Of a DNA stretch of 64,000 bases, positions 55,037-63,453 are shown piece after piece (the stretch's first letter is position 1; each line of letters opens with the position of its first letter). The stretch spans positions 48,636 to 112,635 of the forward strand of contig CAYTGM010000015.1 of the NCBI GenBank assembly GCA_964437365.1, in the 5' to 3' direction. The notes under the pieces were generated by a model, which did not search any database, was not told the DNA's origin, and saw nothing but the letters and a program-made list of their open reading frames with translations. Made by a program: the position numbers and the translations under genes. The DNA comes from CAYTGM01 sp964437365. Lineage in GTDB: Bacteria > Sumerlaeota > Sumerlaeia > SLMS01.

Positions 55037-55365
55037 CGGGAAGCTCTAAACTGTTGAGAATGAATCATGGTTAGCAGTGCCCACCTTGATTTCAGGGTTA
55101 GAATGGTCGGGCTTGGGTCCAAACGCAATCCTGAACGGTCGGTTCTGGGAATTGTAAGGCAGAACGAGAGAATCCGGATGATGGATATTGGTGAAACAGA
55201 AAGAAAAAGTATTGGGCAATGGTCCACCATCAAAGGGGGGATCGAGAGAGTTCGAGATTTCATCTCAAGCACTTGGGATTTTCCTCTTGCACCGAGGGGA
55301 GTGGGGCTCCTACGTTCTCGGCTCTTCACTGAGAAGGTGATTCTCAGCTGACCGCAAAACATCGT
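55037..55365. other. intergenic region before tRNA-Tyr, possible broken gene
   Basis: About 330 bases. Open frames on both strands overlap each other and lack motifs. One short reverse frame reads like protein (GPLPNTFSFCFTNIHHPDSL, FRIAFGPKPDHSNPEIKV) but has no good start and could be a remnant. A run of six G at 55236-55241 (six C on the reverse strand) could mark a frameshift. Confidence 0.35.
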
Positions 55366-55453
55366 GGATGGGTGGCAGAGCGGTCAAATGCACCGGACTG
55401 TAAATCCGGCGGGATAACTCCCTACATTGGTTCGAATCCAATCCCATCCACCA
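55366..55453 (+). tRNA. tRNA-Tyr (anticodon GUA)
   Basis: An 88-base cloverleaf. The acceptor GGATGGG pairs with CCCATCC, followed by ACCA with CCA encoded. The anticodon stem CCGGA/TCCGG holds loop CTGTAAA, giving anticodon GTA. The long variable arm and TTCGAAT T loop agree with tRNA-Tyr. Confidence 0.97.
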
Positions 55454-55662
55454 TTCAATTCTCTCAACCGACATTGCTTTCCTAACTTAATACAGCTTTC
55501 TTTGAGGCCGATTCTCCATCGCCGACACTTAAGAGGCGAGGATTTATCGAAATTGGAAAGTTTTTGCTTTCTCACCGCTTTCGTATCCAGTAACTTTGAT
55601 CTAATATTTCGAAGCGTCGCTGGTGACCCCGATACCTCTCAGCGACTCAGAATCATGAGAGT

Positions 55663-57105
55663 ATGACTTTAGAAGCAAACGAAGACGGCCTAATCAGGCA
55701 TGAATGGCTCGAGAAGATCTACCGGTCTCAATTGACCGATGGATCTCGGAAGAATTCTATCCGTGGCTGGTCCAAGGTATTCATGAAAACGCTGGCTGAA
55801 GCCCGCCCCGAACAGGAAATCCATATGTTCGGGGTTAGTCGTATCCCGAAAATGGAAAATTACCTTCTTGCCTCTTCATCTGAAAACCTTCCCGATGATA
55901 CTCCTTTAAAAATCAAAGTCACAGAAAAGACCGCAGATCTCTTTCTCGCGCCAACGCAAGGTGGGATCAGAATGCTCTCTGAAGAGCTTCCGATGACCGT
56001 CCACTACGACCGTCCGTCCTCCGATGGTGACAGTAACCGTCATGAGCTCAGTTTCTATGAAGCGATCTGCTTTGATGATGGAAATACATCGATCGTTTTT
56101 GGTCTCATTCTGGATGAACTGGAAACGAATGAGTTTCTAACCCACGAAGAAACGGTTGAAGTACTGAGGATCATCAAAACCTTCGCCGTTCCTCTCTATG
56201 AGCTTGAGATATACAAAGCCAAGGCAAAGAGCCTTGAAGAAGAAGTCAACCTGATGGCTGGAGGGCTGAGGGACAGCAATCCCAACCTCCTCAAGGCACT
56301 TCAAGGTAAGAAAGAAGAAGAGGAGCGACCCGTTGTTCCCACGAACAAAAGGGGATATCAAAAGATTCTCGACCCGGAACTTTTCTTATATACGGCCCAA
56401 CTCCTAAGGCAATATAATGACCGGATCCTGGACCACCCTACCATCAAGATGGAGCTCTCTTCAGCTTACAGTATGTCTGGGGATAGTACTCAGGGCTTGA
56501 AAGAGAGCATGGACCGGCAATTTGACCTGGTACGAAATATCTCCAGCCTTGCGTCATTGCTTCAGCCAAACGTTTCTCCGCTTATAGACCCAATGCCGAT
56601 GCAGAAGTTCATGCAGGAGCTTAACATCGTTGCTCACAATGCTGCTTCACGCTATCACGTAAATATAGAGCTCGATCCACATACGCGAAACACATACGGT
56701 TCAGGTGACAAGGACACGCTCCTACAAATTCTCAGAAAGCTCCTCGACTTTACCTTCGCCCAGAACCCTGACTGTCACTGCTGGCTTCGCACTGAGGTCA
56801 GTCCGCAAAAAGTGGAGACGGGAAATATCCTCGTTGAAATTGAAGATGATGGAAAGATCCCGCTTAATACTCCACCTCAGCTGTTGATGAGCCGCCTTGG
56901 TCAGCTTGGCGACTCGCATCCAAGACTTAAGGATGGAGGCGCGTTGATTCTTAAGCTGCTGGATCTCTTCATGTTACGGAGCGGTGGAAAAATGAAACTC
57001 GATCGCGGAACACACGGTGGATTTACTGTGCAGTTGATCATTCCTCTGGTGAGTCGAACCCAAATCAGCAAGAGGAGAAGCGTCGAGAACATCTCGAACT
57101 TCTAG
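55663..57105 (+). CDS. degenerate histidine-kinase-like protein
   Basis: A 480-residue soluble protein. The C-terminal 140 residues keep the outline of a histidine kinase ATPase: LLQILRKLLDFTF (353-365) at the N-box position, VEIEDDGKIP (G1) at 391-400, and DGGALILKLLDLFMLRSGGK (G2) at 424-443, ending TVQLIIPL. The N-box Asn is missing (Lys/Leu instead) and no H-box His is visible in the helical region before it. The N-terminal half may be a GAF-like sensor. It is probably a pseudokinase or an ATP-independent regulator. No response regulator is adjacent. Confidence 0.72.
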   Translation: MTLEANEDGLIRHEWLEKIYRSQLTDGSRKNSIRGWSKVFMKTLAEARPEQEIHMFGVSRIPKMENYLLASSSENLPDDTPLKIKVTEKTADLFLAPTQGGIRMLSEELPMTVHYDRPSSDGDSNRHELSFYEAICFDDGNTSIVFGLILDELETNEFLTHEETVEVLRIIKTFAVPLYELEIYKAKAKSLEEEVNLMAGGLRDSNPNLLKALQGKKEEEERPVVPTNKRGYQKILDPELFLYTAQLLRQYNDRILDHPTIKMELSSAYSMSGDSTQGLKESMDRQFDLVRNISSLASLLQPNVSPLIDPMPMQKFMQELNIVAHNAASRYHVNIELDPHTRNTYGSGDKDTLLQILRKLLDFTFAQNPDCHCWLRTEVSPQKVETGNILVEIEDDGKIPLNTPPQLLMSRLGQLGDSHPRLKDGGALILKLLDLFMLRSGGKMKLDRGTHGGFTVQLIIPLVSRTQISKRRSVENISNF

Positions 57106-57143
57106 AGTGTCAGTCAAAACAACTCAAAATCGTGGGGTCATAC

Positions 57144-58292
57144 TTAGTTTGCCTCAAGAGCCTCGCGGACGTCTTTTTGCAAAGAGATCGAATACTGGGC
57201 GATAGATTGGTTTTGATCATCTTCCAGTCTATCGAGTACTCGCCGCGCCTTCTTAGGGTTGGCTCCAGATAAATATAGCATTGCTGCTCGCCGTATATCA
57301 AGATCTTCCATTTCATCAAGACATATGGATTTTAAATCGTCAAATCTCTCTGCTGCCACACCTTTGAGCTTTTCTGTCGCTGCATAGCGTTTCTCAAAGC
57401 TTGAAACGTCCCGTGACATTCTCAGCAATCCTCTCAAAGTTGAGCTGTCCGGCTGGGGAGTAATCCTTGGCGCCTTCATTCTCCTGAGGACCTCGGCACG
57501 GTAAACAGGAGCTTCAGCACCTTCTTTCTCATACCAGTCTTTTAGCTGAGACAAAAGGAGTTGCCTCCTCGCCAGGGAGGTATTCTGCGTTACTCCGTAG
57601 TTTTGCCCTGTCAAAATATATAAAGCATCAAATGCAGCAACGGCACTGGGTGACTCGATCTCGGAGGCAAGAAGGACTAAAGGTCCAATCCCTTCGTTGC
57701 TTCCCATCAATCCGAGCGAAATACCTCCCTTTGTTGTAAAGATAGTGCCTGTCTCGGACCTGATCGCTTCGAGCACTACTGGTATCGGAGCTGATTCGCC
57801 TATATATCCCAGCGCGGTGATCGAGTTCAAGCAGAGCGCTCGCTTCATGAAAGTGATCGCATCTTTTTTCTCATCGATTGGGACAGACTCAAAATCCATC
57901 CGCACGATTCTATCCACGCCTGGAGGAAACTCTTTTTGAACGAGTTGAGTGAGGACAGGCACGGCTGCGACGGAACCGGTCACACCGAGCTCTTCTATAC
58001 AGGCATTTACTATTTCGGACTTGAGAACAGGCGTTTCTGGAAGTTCACCAAGCAGCTGTTTCTCAGAAAACCCCTCATTGAGGAAATAAATCATCTCTTC
58101 CGGTTGCGGATTAACTCCGTGAGAAAGGAGTAATTCGCGTCGCTCTGCCAACTCCGGATCCTGAAAGATAGGTTCTGGCCAACTGCCTCGTTCTGATTGT
58201 TCATCAGTTTCCTGAGCGTATATAGCCTGCCCGGAAAAGGGCGAGTAACCCAGAATCAATCCAAACAATATAGAAGAAAGTAACCTGCGCAT
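57144..58292 (-). CDS. exported HEAT-like repeat protein
   Basis: 382 residues with a signal peptide (LSSILFGLILGYSPFSGQAI) and helical repeat-like sequence: VTGSVAAVPVLTQLVQKEF, LNSITALGYIGESAPIPVVL and DDLKSICLDEMEDLDIRRAA. These resemble HEAT or armadillo repeats, which bind proteins. Its ATG overlaps the smpB stop by 1 base (TAATG), so it is cotranscribed with smpB. Function unknown. Confidence 0.78.
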   Translation of the reverse strand: MRRLLSSILFGLILGYSPFSGQAIYAQETDEQSERGSWPEPIFQDPELAERRELLLSHGVNPQPEEMIYFLNEGFSEKQLLGELPETPVLKSEIVNACIEELGVTGSVAAVPVLTQLVQKEFPPGVDRIVRMDFESVPIDEKKDAITFMKRALCLNSITALGYIGESAPIPVVLEAIRSETGTIFTTKGGISLGLMGSNEGIGPLVLLASEIESPSAVAAFDALYILTGQNYGVTQNTSLARRQLLLSQLKDWYEKEGAEAPVYRAEVLRRMKAPRITPQPDSSTLRGLLRMSRDVSSFEKRYAATEKLKGVAAERFDDLKSICLDEMEDLDIRRAAMLYLSGANPKKARRVLDRLEDDQNQSIAQYSISLQKDVREALEAN

Positions 58293-58774
58293 TATCTAAT
58301 TTTCAAATTCCTCTGTAATTCCCTGTCTAAATCTCTTTGTCGAATGGTTTCACGCTTATCATGTTTTTTCTTTCCTCGGCAAAGTCCGAGCAGAACTTTC
58401 GCCCACCCCTTATCGGTAAAATAGAGCTTCAAGGGTATCAGCGTAAATCCCTTCTGAGCAATCAAACCGATGATCCTGCTGATCTCCTTCTTATGGAGCA
58501 GAAGTTTACGATCACGGGTCGGGTCCTGACCGATCCCACCCTCTTCGTAAGGCTTTATATGCATTCCTTTAAGCCAGATCTGCTCATTCTTAACAGAGGC
58601 ATAGACTTCCTGAAGGCTTGCCTGGCCCTGCCGGATGCTCTTGACTTCATTCCCAGTCAGGGCAATCCCGGCTTCCCAGGTATCAACAACTTCATATTCG
58701 AACCGCGCTTTTCGGTTCTCAATTCTAACTGAGTTGCTGAATCTTTCTTTCTTATTATTTTTTTTCGACGCCAT
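58292..58774 (-). CDS. smpB: tmRNA-binding protein SmpB
   Basis: 160 residues, normal length. It binds tmRNA in trans-translation, which frees stalled ribosomes. Motifs are IENRKARFEYEVVDTWEAGI, LTGNEVKSIRQGQASLQEVY, and the basic C-terminal tail GLCRGKKKHDKRETI with DRELQR. It sits 3 bases after the cohesin-domain gene and overlaps the repeat-protein gene by 1 base. The ssrA tmRNA gene is not in the window. Confidence 0.96.
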   Translation of the reverse strand: MASKKNNKKERFSNSVRIENRKARFEYEVVDTWEAGIALTGNEVKSIRQGQASLQEVYASVKNEQIWLKGMHIKPYEEGGIGQDPTRDRKLLLHKKEISRIIGLIAQKGFTLIPLKLYFTDKGWAKVLLGLCRGKKKHDKRETIRQRDLDRELQRNLKIR

Positions 58775-58777
58775 GAA

Positions 58778-60217
58778 TTATTCGCTTAAACTAACTTGTT
58801 CTTCGGAAGAGGAGGAGAGTTGAATCGGTTGAGGAAGAATCTTCAAAGCGACTCCACGGGCTCCATCTCCAAAAGTTTGTGGATCTCCAAGACAGTCCTG
58901 ACCATTGTAGGTAACTCGTGTTCCCGGCACACGACTTCTCTTGGCAAATTTAAAGACTACGGGAGTTGCTGCTGTCGCTTTTGTAGCAACAGCGTATACA
59001 CGGACGAAAGGCTCCAGCTTTCCACGAGTCATATCAGGGTCACCAGTCCCAACTCTATAGGAAATAAATCCACGATTCTGATAGACCACATTGTCTATAT
59101 GAATCGTCCACGGAAATTCGGTCCTGAACATCCCGTCGAGGATATTCTTCTGGAGAGTAATGAAATTATCCTGGTCGGCATCAATCACTTCCATCACTTG
59201 TGGATCAAAGGAAAGGAGCAAGTGAACACCGTCAATCGCTGAAAGGTTGCGGTTATCGAGGACCACATCAAAGTAAAAGGTATCACCGACGTAAATGGGA
59301 TCTGGCTGGGGCTCAATGAAGAGTTTAACCCGACCGATCTTCTCATCAGTTCCCTGAAAAATCAGGGGATCATTAAGGAAAGATTCGGCCTCTCTGAGAC
59401 TTTCAGGTACGACAACAACAGTCATATCAAGGGTACCGTCTCCCGGAGTCTTAGGACTTCCAAGAAGGTCGACATTTCCTTCACCAACGACAACCGTATA
59501 GTTATCATCTCTGGAACCGAAGCGAATCTTGTTACCTCGACTGATCTTCGTTGCTTCCCACTTCACGGTTAACAGCGGCACATCTTTGAAACTGACAGGT
59601 TCGGTCAGCTCGGCTTCGTATAGAAGCAATCCATAGAGTGGATCCACCTGAGCAACAGGCTCACCCTTGATAAATGGAGCTATTTTCTTATCCGAAATTG
59701 AGACGGGTTCCAGATACTCAGAGTCAAAGGAGAGAAAAACACGGATTCCTGTCATGTTTCGGGAGTCCTGATTATCAAAGGTTATCTCTGTCGTGAATTC
59801 TTCTCCCACAGTAACCTGTATATTTGACATTTCTGGACGACCTTCAGGATGAATCCTCAAGAGTCTTGAAGTGGTGTCGATCTGAACGGAGAGCTCGCCA
59901 AAGGTGGGTTCTGCAGGCTGACGGTTTCGTCGTTCTGCTTCCCGTCTTTCCCTGATTTCCTGTCGTTGCCTTTGGGCATTGTTTTCGTTCGGAGATGCCT
60001 GGGGAGGCTGATTGCCGGCAGGGTTAGGCTGTCCCTGTTGGCCAGGCTGATTCCGGTTATTATTGGACTGCTGATTAGACTGTCGTCCTCGATTTCTTTC
60101 TTCGGCTCTCGTCCTGGCCTCATCATTTTCTCCGTCCTGGGCAACGGCCAAAGAGGGACCGCCTGCAGCCAGGACAGCCGAAAGAAGAATAAGGATTATT
60201 GTGTACTTCACATTCAT
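58778..60217 (-). CDS. secreted protein with two cohesin-like domains
   Basis: 479 residues with a signal peptide (YTIILILLSAVLAAGGPSLA). A Gln/Asn/Arg-rich low-complexity linker (about residues 28-102) is followed by two cohesin-like beta domains: VTVGEEFTTEITFDNQDSRN with FLSFDSEYLEPV, and IYVGDTFYFDVVLDNRNLSA with LLLSFDPQVMEVI. Cohesins bind dockerins or other proteins; no dockerin is seen here. The Ser/Glu-rich C-terminus is probably flexible. It ends 3 bases before smpB starts, an unusual coupling. Confidence 0.82.
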   Translation of the reverse strand: MNVKYTIILILLSAVLAAGGPSLAVAQDGENDEARTRAEERNRGRQSNQQSNNNRNQPGQQGQPNPAGNQPPQASPNENNAQRQRQEIRERREAERRNRQPAEPTFGELSVQIDTTSRLLRIHPEGRPEMSNIQVTVGEEFTTEITFDNQDSRNMTGIRVFLSFDSEYLEPVSISDKKIAPFIKGEPVAQVDPLYGLLLYEAELTEPVSFKDVPLLTVKWEATKISRGNKIRFGSRDDNYTVVVGEGNVDLLGSPKTPGDGTLDMTVVVVPESLREAESFLNDPLIFQGTDEKIGRVKLFIEPQPDPIYVGDTFYFDVVLDNRNLSAIDGVHLLLSFDPQVMEVIDADQDNFITLQKNILDGMFRTEFPWTIHIDNVVYQNRGFISYRVGTGDPDMTRGKLEPFVRVYAVATKATAATPVVFKFAKRSRVPGTRVTYNGQDCLGDPQTFGDGARGVALKILPQPIQLSSSSEEQVSLSE

Positions 60218-60304
60218 TCTATTATTTCCAGATCTACGGGCTTGGCTTGTTCTTTCCTGAGCTTTTTCGAGTTTTACGGTACCTGTGTCAGCACAAAAGC
60301 CCGC

Positions 60305-61333
60305 TTATTTTCCTGCAAGCTGTTCTCTCAACCAGGTGTTAGCCGGAGCAATTCCCTCGTAAGCTCTCTCCCAGTCGACCTCCATAACCTCAGATTCTTT
60401 TGGTGTCTTTAGCAGCCTGGGGCCTTGAAGCCCCTCTCGAACCGGTATTTGGGCAGAGCGAGAAGACGCAAGAAGCTCTTCAACCTCGGTAGAAAGTAGA
60501 AAATCAATTAACGCTTTCCCTTCTCGTTCGTTGGGAGAGTTCTTCATCAAAACAAGAGTATTAGGCATAAGCAGAACACCCTCCCCTGCCGGTCCATTCT
60601 CGGGATAAACGATGTCCACTGGAGCACCGTCGAGAATCGCTCCATGGGCATCATCCGTGTCAGTCATACACCAGGCGATTTCCCCTGCTGCGACGGCATC
60701 TCGAGCTTGAGCGTTACCAGGATACATGATGCCATTTTCGAAGGCCCTGGTCCAGAAAGTCTTTGCAGCTTCCGGCGAGCCCTCCGTCCACATGACCACA
60801 GAATGTGTGTTCGTGGTTCCAAAAAGAGGTTTGGCAAAACCTGCCTGACCTTTCCACTTCGGATCGACGATATCGTTGATGCTCTGCGGCCAAAGAGTTG
60901 AATCGGGCAACTTGTCCGTATTGATCAGAAGAACCCGTGACCTGGCGGCAAATCCCGTCCAGTGCCCCTCTGGGTCTTTCATATTATCAGGAATGTCTTC
61001 AGCGTTTGGTGAGATATAAGCTTCTGTGAGACCTTCTTTCTTAAGCTGAATGCTTCGAAGAATCTCATTATTCCAGAAGACATCACAACGAGGACGGTTG
61101 CGCTCTGCCAGAAGTCTATTCACCAGCCCCACGGTCTTAACAGCTTCTGTATCGTAGACGACGCGAACATCAGTTCCGGTGCGTCGCTCAAAAAGGTCGA
61201 GAATCGGCTCGCTGAACTGCTTGTCAAGAGCCGTGTAGACAACAACTTCACGATCTTCGTCCTGAGCTGGTAGGCTTGAATAGCAGAATCCAAAGAACAG
61301 AATTGATAATATGGTGAATGAATTAAGATTCAT
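60305..61333 (-). CDS. periplasmic solute-binding protein, FbpA/AfuA-like
   Basis: 342 residues with a signal peptide (FTILSILFFGFCYSSLPAQ). Reads VVVYTALDKQFSEPILDLFE, VYDTEAVKTVGLVNRLLAER, DVFWNNEILRSIQLKKEGL and EIAWCMTDTDDAHGAI, the fold of iron (III)- or sugar-type ABC binding proteins. In FbpA-like proteins Tyr/His residues hold the metal; I could not assign them here. No matching ATPase or permease is adjacent, so it would be an orphan or serve a remote transporter. Confidence 0.85.
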   Translation of the reverse strand: MNLNSFTILSILFFGFCYSSLPAQDEDREVVVYTALDKQFSEPILDLFERRTGTDVRVVYDTEAVKTVGLVNRLLAERNRPRCDVFWNNEILRSIQLKKEGLTEAYISPNAEDIPDNMKDPEGHWTGFAARSRVLLINTDKLPDSTLWPQSINDIVDPKWKGQAGFAKPLFGTTNTHSVVMWTEGSPEAAKTFWTRAFENGIMYPGNAQARDAVAAGEIAWCMTDTDDAHGAILDGAPVDIVYPENGPAGEGVLLMPNTLVLMKNSPNEREGKALIDFLLSTEVEELLASSRSAQIPVREGLQGPRLLKTPKESEVMEVDWERAYEGIAPANTWLREQLAGK

Positions 61334-61472
61334 AGATCCTCGGTCTTCCTCTCATGTTGAATTAGTGTTTAAAAGTGAGCGGTTGCTCATAAAATACCGG
61401 ATAGTTAGAAGTATGATTAACGACAAGAGCCCTGACGCAACTGACTTCTCCGAGCTGTGATGAGTTAGGTTC

Positions 61473-61853
61473 TTAACCCATATAGCCCCGCAGGAATTTA
61501 ACGAGGTAAGGCAAACAGAACCCCAGACCTCCTAAAACCAGGAGCAGACTAAACAGAACTGAAGAAACCTTGCCGGAACGGATCGCAACATAATGAACGA
61601 GAGAAACGACAAAGAGAGATGCTAGTGAGACAACGATGAACGCCGAAAGGAAAGCTCCTCCGATCAACAGTTGGGCGTTCAACGCATCTTCACCGAGCGC
61701 CATGACGATTCCAGCAACAGCATAAATGAAAGCACAAATCCCCCAAATCACTTTGGACGGTTTGTTGAGGGCATCGCGTACCGTATCGGGCGTGGAAGCA
61801 GACACGCGTCGGTTAACCAGCGGGTTATCTTTAAAGTCTGATTTCTCTTCCAT
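61473..61853 (-). CDS. small multi-pass membrane protein, hypothetical
   Basis: 126 residues with a charged N-terminus and about three membrane segments (VIWGICAFIYAVAGIVMAL, LLIGGAFLSAFIVVSLASLF and VSSVLFSLLLVLGGLGFCL). No family is recognised. It starts 11 bases after the GT2 gene, so it is probably cotranscribed with it. Confidence 0.7.
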   Translation of the reverse strand: MEEKSDFKDNPLVNRRVSASTPDTVRDALNKPSKVIWGICAFIYAVAGIVMALGEDALNAQLLIGGAFLSAFIVVSLASLFVVSLVHYVAIRSGKVSSVLFSLLLVLGGLGFCLPYLVKFLRGYMG

Positions 61854-61864
61854 CGTTCCTGGCC

Positions 61865-62572
61865 TTATGGGAACAGCGCATAGCGAAAGATCGTGAAAAG
61901 AATCTTGTATCCCGCAGACAGAGTTCCCTTAATGGTTCCTGATATTTTGGATGTACCAATCCGACAGCGATAATCAACAGGAACCTCCTTCATCTTCAAG
62001 CGGTGTTGCACTGCTTTGATCTGCATTTCCACGGTCCAGCCATAATTCTCGTCTCGCATCTGGATTCTTTCCAGGGCATCTCTGTCAATAGAGCGGAAAG
62101 GACCAAGATCAGTCCATTTCTTGTCCCAGATCAGAAAGATCAGAGAGGTCGCGAGCCAGTTTCCAAATATCTGCTGTGGTGTCAGTGAGCCTCGTTCACA
62201 CCGACCTCTCTTGCGAGAACCGATGACAATGTCTGCCTTCCCTTTCAGAATGGGCGAAACCACGCGAGGCAGCTGCTCCCCATGATCTGAATAGTCTCCG
62301 TCTATAAAGACAACAATATCTGTTTGAGACGAAAGATTGTCGATCCCTGTAAGGCAGGCACGACCGTAACCTGCCTGAGGTTCATCAATGACTCTAACTT
62401 TTGGATGGAATTCAGCAGCCCTTTCGGCAGTCCGATCAGTTGAGGCGTTATTGACAACGAGGACCTCATGCAACAATGGCATGGGCAGATCGGCCAGAAC
62501 GAATTGAATCGCATCCTCTTCATTATGAGCAGGAATGATGACTGATATCTTTTTTCGAAGGGTGCGAGGCAC
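61865..62572 (-). CDS. glycosyltransferase family 2 (GT-A), dolichol/undecaprenyl-phosphate type
   Basis: 235 residues with KISVIIPAHNEEDAIQFVLA, EVLVVNNASTDRTAERAAEF, VVFIDGDYSDHGEQLP (DxD-like metal site), IVIGSRKRGRCERGSLT, and a C-terminal RIGTSKISGTIKGTLSAG. This matches the DPM1-like GT2 subgroup that charges a polyprenyl phosphate or extends surface glycans. It lies between the branched-chain aminotransferase gene and a small membrane protein, 8-11 bases apart, so all three form an operon. Confidence 0.9.
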   Translation of the reverse strand: MPRTLRKKISVIIPAHNEEDAIQFVLADLPMPLLHEVLVVNNASTDRTAERAAEFHPKVRVIDEPQAGYGRACLTGIDNLSSQTDIVVFIDGDYSDHGEQLPRVVSPILKGKADIVIGSRKRGRCERGSLTPQQIFGNWLATSLIFLIWDKKWTDLGPFRSIDRDALERIQMRDENYGWTVEMQIKAVQHRLKMKEVPVDYRCRIGTSKISGTIKGTLSAGYKILFTIFRYALFP

Positions 62573-62580
62573 AGAACCAG

Positions 62581-63453
62581 TTAGAATTTTTCTCCGTCAA
62601 TATTCGTGATTGATCGAAATTTCTCAATGAGCTTACCAGTCACAGGTCCTGGATTTCCGCTACCAATCACACGTGCATCGATGCTGATGACGGGGATCAC
62701 TTCCGCCGCCGTTCCTGTAAGAAAGCATTCATCTGCGTCAAAGGCCTCATAGAGTGTAAGCCGCTCTTCCCTGACCTCATATCCTTCTTCTTTGGCAAGT
62801 TCGATCACGGCGTCTCTTGTGACTCCTCGCAAAGCCCCCTGATAAGTTGGAGGAGTGTAGACAACGTTCTTTTTAACGATAAAGAAATTGTCTCCTGTAC
62901 ATTCCACAATAAATCCATGCTGGTCCAACATCAGGGCTTCCAGAGTTCCAGAATGAATGGCCTCCATCTTGGCCATGATATTGTTCAGATAGTTCAACGA
63001 CTTTACCCGCGGACTGATCGCGGTTGAGTCGAAGCGTCTGGTAGCCGCAACGATCATTGGCAAACCGTTCTCATAATACTCTTCGGGATACATTTTTATC
63101 TTCGAAACAATGATAATAACGCCGGGGTCGACACACTTGTAGGGGTCCAGTCCCAGCGACCCAACACCACGAGTAATAATGAGGCGTATATATCCATTAT
63201 CAAAGTCATTCTTCCTGCAAGTCTCTTTAATCAGCTCCGCCAACTCATCGAGGGTATGCGGAAGACCCAGGTTGATATATCTTGCCGAGCTGCGCAGACG
63301 CTCAAGGTGCTCTCTCAGGCGAAACAGATTTCTCTCGTAGAATCTAATTCCCTCGAAGACACCATCCCCATAGAGTAACCCATGGTCAAAGACGCTTATC
63401 TTTGCATCTTCTCTTTGTAAATATTCTCCGGAAACGTAAACAATTTCTGACAA
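62581..63453 (-). CDS. ilvE: branched-chain amino acid aminotransferase
   Basis: About 290 residues. Start TTG at 63453 is preferred because AGGAG lies 8 bases upstream and the protein then opens SEIVYVSGEYL. It is a class IV PLP aminotransferase making Val, Leu and Ile: FDHGLLYGDGVFEGIRFY, YIRLIITRGVGSLG, SPRVKSLNYLNNIMAKMEA with the PLP lysine, ECTGDNFFIVKKN and CFLTGTAAEVIPV are present. It heads the operon with the GT2 and small membrane protein. Confidence 0.94.
   Translation of the reverse strand: MSEIVYVSGEYLQREDAKISVFDHGLLYGDGVFEGIRFYERNLFRLREHLERLRSSARYINLGLPHTLDELAELIKETCRKNDFDNGYIRLIITRGVGSLGLDPYKCVDPGVIIIVSKIKMYPEEYYENGLPMIVAATRRFDSTAISPRVKSLNYLNNIMAKMEAIHSGTLEALMLDQHGFIVECTGDNFFIVKKNVVYTPPTYQGALRGVTRDAVIELAKEEGYEVREERLTLYEAFDADECFLTGTAAEVIPVISIDARVIGSGNPGPVTGKLIEKFRSITNIDGEKF

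Noticed and set aside
55067..55351. 94-codon forward frame and a 109-codon reverse frame before tRNA-Tyr
   Set aside because: The two overlap each other, neither has a domain, and both look like chance frames; only a shorter reverse frame is kept as a weak observation.
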